A stretch of DNA of 15,185 nucleotides from JBFJVZ01 sp041623895 (GTDB lineage Bacteria > Planctomycetota > Planctomycetia > Pirellulales > Pirellulaceae): contig JBFJVZ010000162.1 in the NCBI GenBank assembly GCA_041623895.1, positions 1 through 15,185 of the forward strand. The letters run 5' to 3'. Shown here piece by piece: positions 14,126 through 15,185 of this stretch. A program made the position numbers and the translations under genes. The first letter of the stretch is position 1, and every line of letters starts with the position of its first letter. Below the pieces are notes generated by a model, which worked only from the letters and a program-made list of their open reading frames with translations, did no database searches and was not told the origin of the DNA.

Positions 14126-15174
14126 TTCAAATCCGCTGCGTTTGACTCCTGCGATTCGGTCAGTGGATCTCCCGCAATGCGTCGATCCCCGGCTTGTTCG
14201 CGCAGCCAGAGTGGAACGCACAGTACGATCGCGGCGGCCACTAAGAGTACGATTGGCGAACTGTCTTCGCCCGGCCACCAGCGTGCCGCGTTCAGGCCGC
14301 GCCAAAAGACAATCTGAAACGTCATTGCCAGCGGCATCGCAATGGCAAACCGCCCCAAAGCGTCGCAGCCCTTGGGAAGCATCCAGCGGCTGGCGACCGC
14401 GATCAGCGACGCCAAGATGACGACCGCCGGTGAGGCTTGCCAACCAACGATGATGGTCGGAATCGCAATGATCGCGATCAAATCGAGCAAGCGGCTGGTG
14501 TCGCCGCCCAGCGGATTCAGCTTCGGGTCTGCAGTTGGACAAAGCCCCCGGGCCAGCGAGCGGCCGAAGAATCCGGCTGCAACCAAAGCAGTCAACACTC
14601 GCATGATCGCATCCAAGTAGGAATGGTGTGGTGTCCAATAATCCGGCCGACCGGCTTGCCAGCTGACAATCATCAACGACGGCATGGCGACCATTGGCAC
14701 AATCGTCGCCAACAACGCCCAAGCGACCAGCCGACGTGGCAATCGATTCCCATCGATGCGGATCAGTCCCATTGACCACGAGAAGGCTACCGCGACCGCA
14801 TGATACAGGGCGGTCAGCAACACGGAACCATCGATCACGGGCGACCACAGCGGGCCGCCGTGCCAATGGTTGACCTGATGTGGCAGGGCCAACCGATACA
14901 AATGGGCAATTGCCAACACGGTCAGCGAAATTCCCACACACGCTTCGACGATCGGATATCGCGGCGAAATCGGCAGCTTGCAAGTGCGGCATCTGCCTCG
15001 CAGCGCGATCCAACCAAAAACGGGGAAATTGTCTCGCATGCTCAGCGTGGTCAAACACCGCGGGCAGTGAGAACGGCCGTTGACGCTTTCGCCACGCGGC
15101 ATCCGCCAAGCGACCACATTCAGAAAACTGCCAACGGAGGAACCAACCCAAAACAGCCATAACGCGATCACCAC
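14101..15174 (-). CDS. Prepilin peptidase, full-length A24A type
   Basis: The enzyme is an integral membrane aspartyl protease that cleaves prepilin leaders and, in this long form, usually N-methylates the new end. The N-terminal domain has GSFLNVVAWRMPRG (15-28), CPRC (37-40), RDNFPVFGW (47-55) and CRTC (62-65), giving the four-Cys zinc site, then ISPRYPIVEA (69-78). Both catalytic aspartates can be placed: Asp141 in LIRIDGNRLP, and Asp225 in LGGDTSRLL. Their spacing (84) is wider than usual because of a loop around 172-190. About eight membrane segments are likely, with a polar C-terminal tail. The frame stays open to the window edge, so the GTG at 15174 is only one possible start. The gene converges on, and overlaps, the TadE cluster, whose products are probable substrates. 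Confidence 0.9.
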   Translation of the reverse strand: MVIALWLFWVGSSVGSFLNVVAWRMPRGESVNGRSHCPRCLTTLSMRDNFPVFGWIALRGRCRTCKLPISPRYPIVEACVGISLTVLAIAHLYRLALPHQVNHWHGGPLWSPVIDGSVLLTALYHAVAVAFSWSMGLIRIDGNRLPRRLVAWALLATIVPMVAMPSLMIVSWQAGRPDYWTPHHSYLDAIMRVLTALVAAGFFGRSLARGLCPTADPKLNPLGGDTSRLLDLIAIIAIPTIIVGWQASPAVVILASLIAVASRWMLPKGCDALGRFAIAMPLAMTFQIVFWRGLNAARWWPGEDSSPIVLLVAAAIVLCVPLWLREQAGDRRIAGDPLTESQESNAADLNQSSNNKS

Positions 15175-15185
15175 ATCAATCGCTC

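Noticed and set aside
14114..15160. 348-codon frame on the same strand as the prepilin peptidase but in another phase
   Set aside because: It is low-complexity Arg/Ala/Gly-rich text without domains, while the overlapping frame carries all prepilin peptidase motifs.
1..15185. CRISPR array, toxin-antitoxin pair, defence island or prophage
   Set aside because: No regularly spaced repeats, nuclease, toxin fold, integrase or phage structural gene is visible in any frame.

Overview
The window looks like chromosomal DNA of a planctomycete, most likely a Pirellulales (Rhodopirellula-like) bacterium. I infer this from the gene content: a long multiheme cytochrome c with a membrane anchor, an FHA-sigma54 regulator, a flotillin (FloA), TadE/TadG surface-pilus genes and several small proteins that resemble planctomycete-only families. 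Weak or absent Shine-Dalgarno sites and frequent GTG/TTG starts fit the same group. No database search was possible, so the assignment rests on recognition alone.

Layout, left to right. Bases 1-544 hold no convincing gene, but contain two near-identical tRNA-3'-end-like segments and a hairpin. A divergent pair follows: a membrane-anchored SGNH hydrolase (minus, 545-1720) and an octaheme cytochrome c (plus, 1881-3734), then a small secreted His-rich protein (3856-4167). A palindromic, MITE-like repeat (4215-4341) separates it from a minus-strand block read right to left: chorismate mutase aroH (8935-8510), an unknown 315-residue protein (8508-7561), an FHA-GAF-sigma54 activator (7457-5619) and a GT1-type glycosyltransferase (5617-4361). 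Within this block aroH/unknown and activator/glycosyltransferase are each separated by one base, which points to two translationally coupled pairs. The 103-bp gap between the pairs carries tandem direct repeats and a palindrome that could be an operator.

Two small convergent genes of unknown function follow (9144-9392 plus, 9408-9728 minus). Next is a plus-strand pair, floA overlapping an alpha/beta hydrolase by 8 bp. The right end is a surface-appendage cassette: TadE-like, TadG-like with a von Willebrand A domain, and a second TadE-like protein with a polyproline tail. A full-length prepilin peptidase runs convergently and overlaps the tail of the last TadE gene. Both TadE proteins carry the G/xxxxE cleavage site that such a peptidase recognises, so these four genes probably act together. 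The rest of the Tad machinery (ATPase, secretin, platform proteins) is not in the window.

I see no CRISPR array, rRNA, complete tRNA, transposase or phage gene. The most unusual features are the MITE-like repeat, the candidate operator of the FHA regulator, the floA-hydrolase overlap with a short FloA C-terminus, and the Tad cassette with its convergent processing enzyme.
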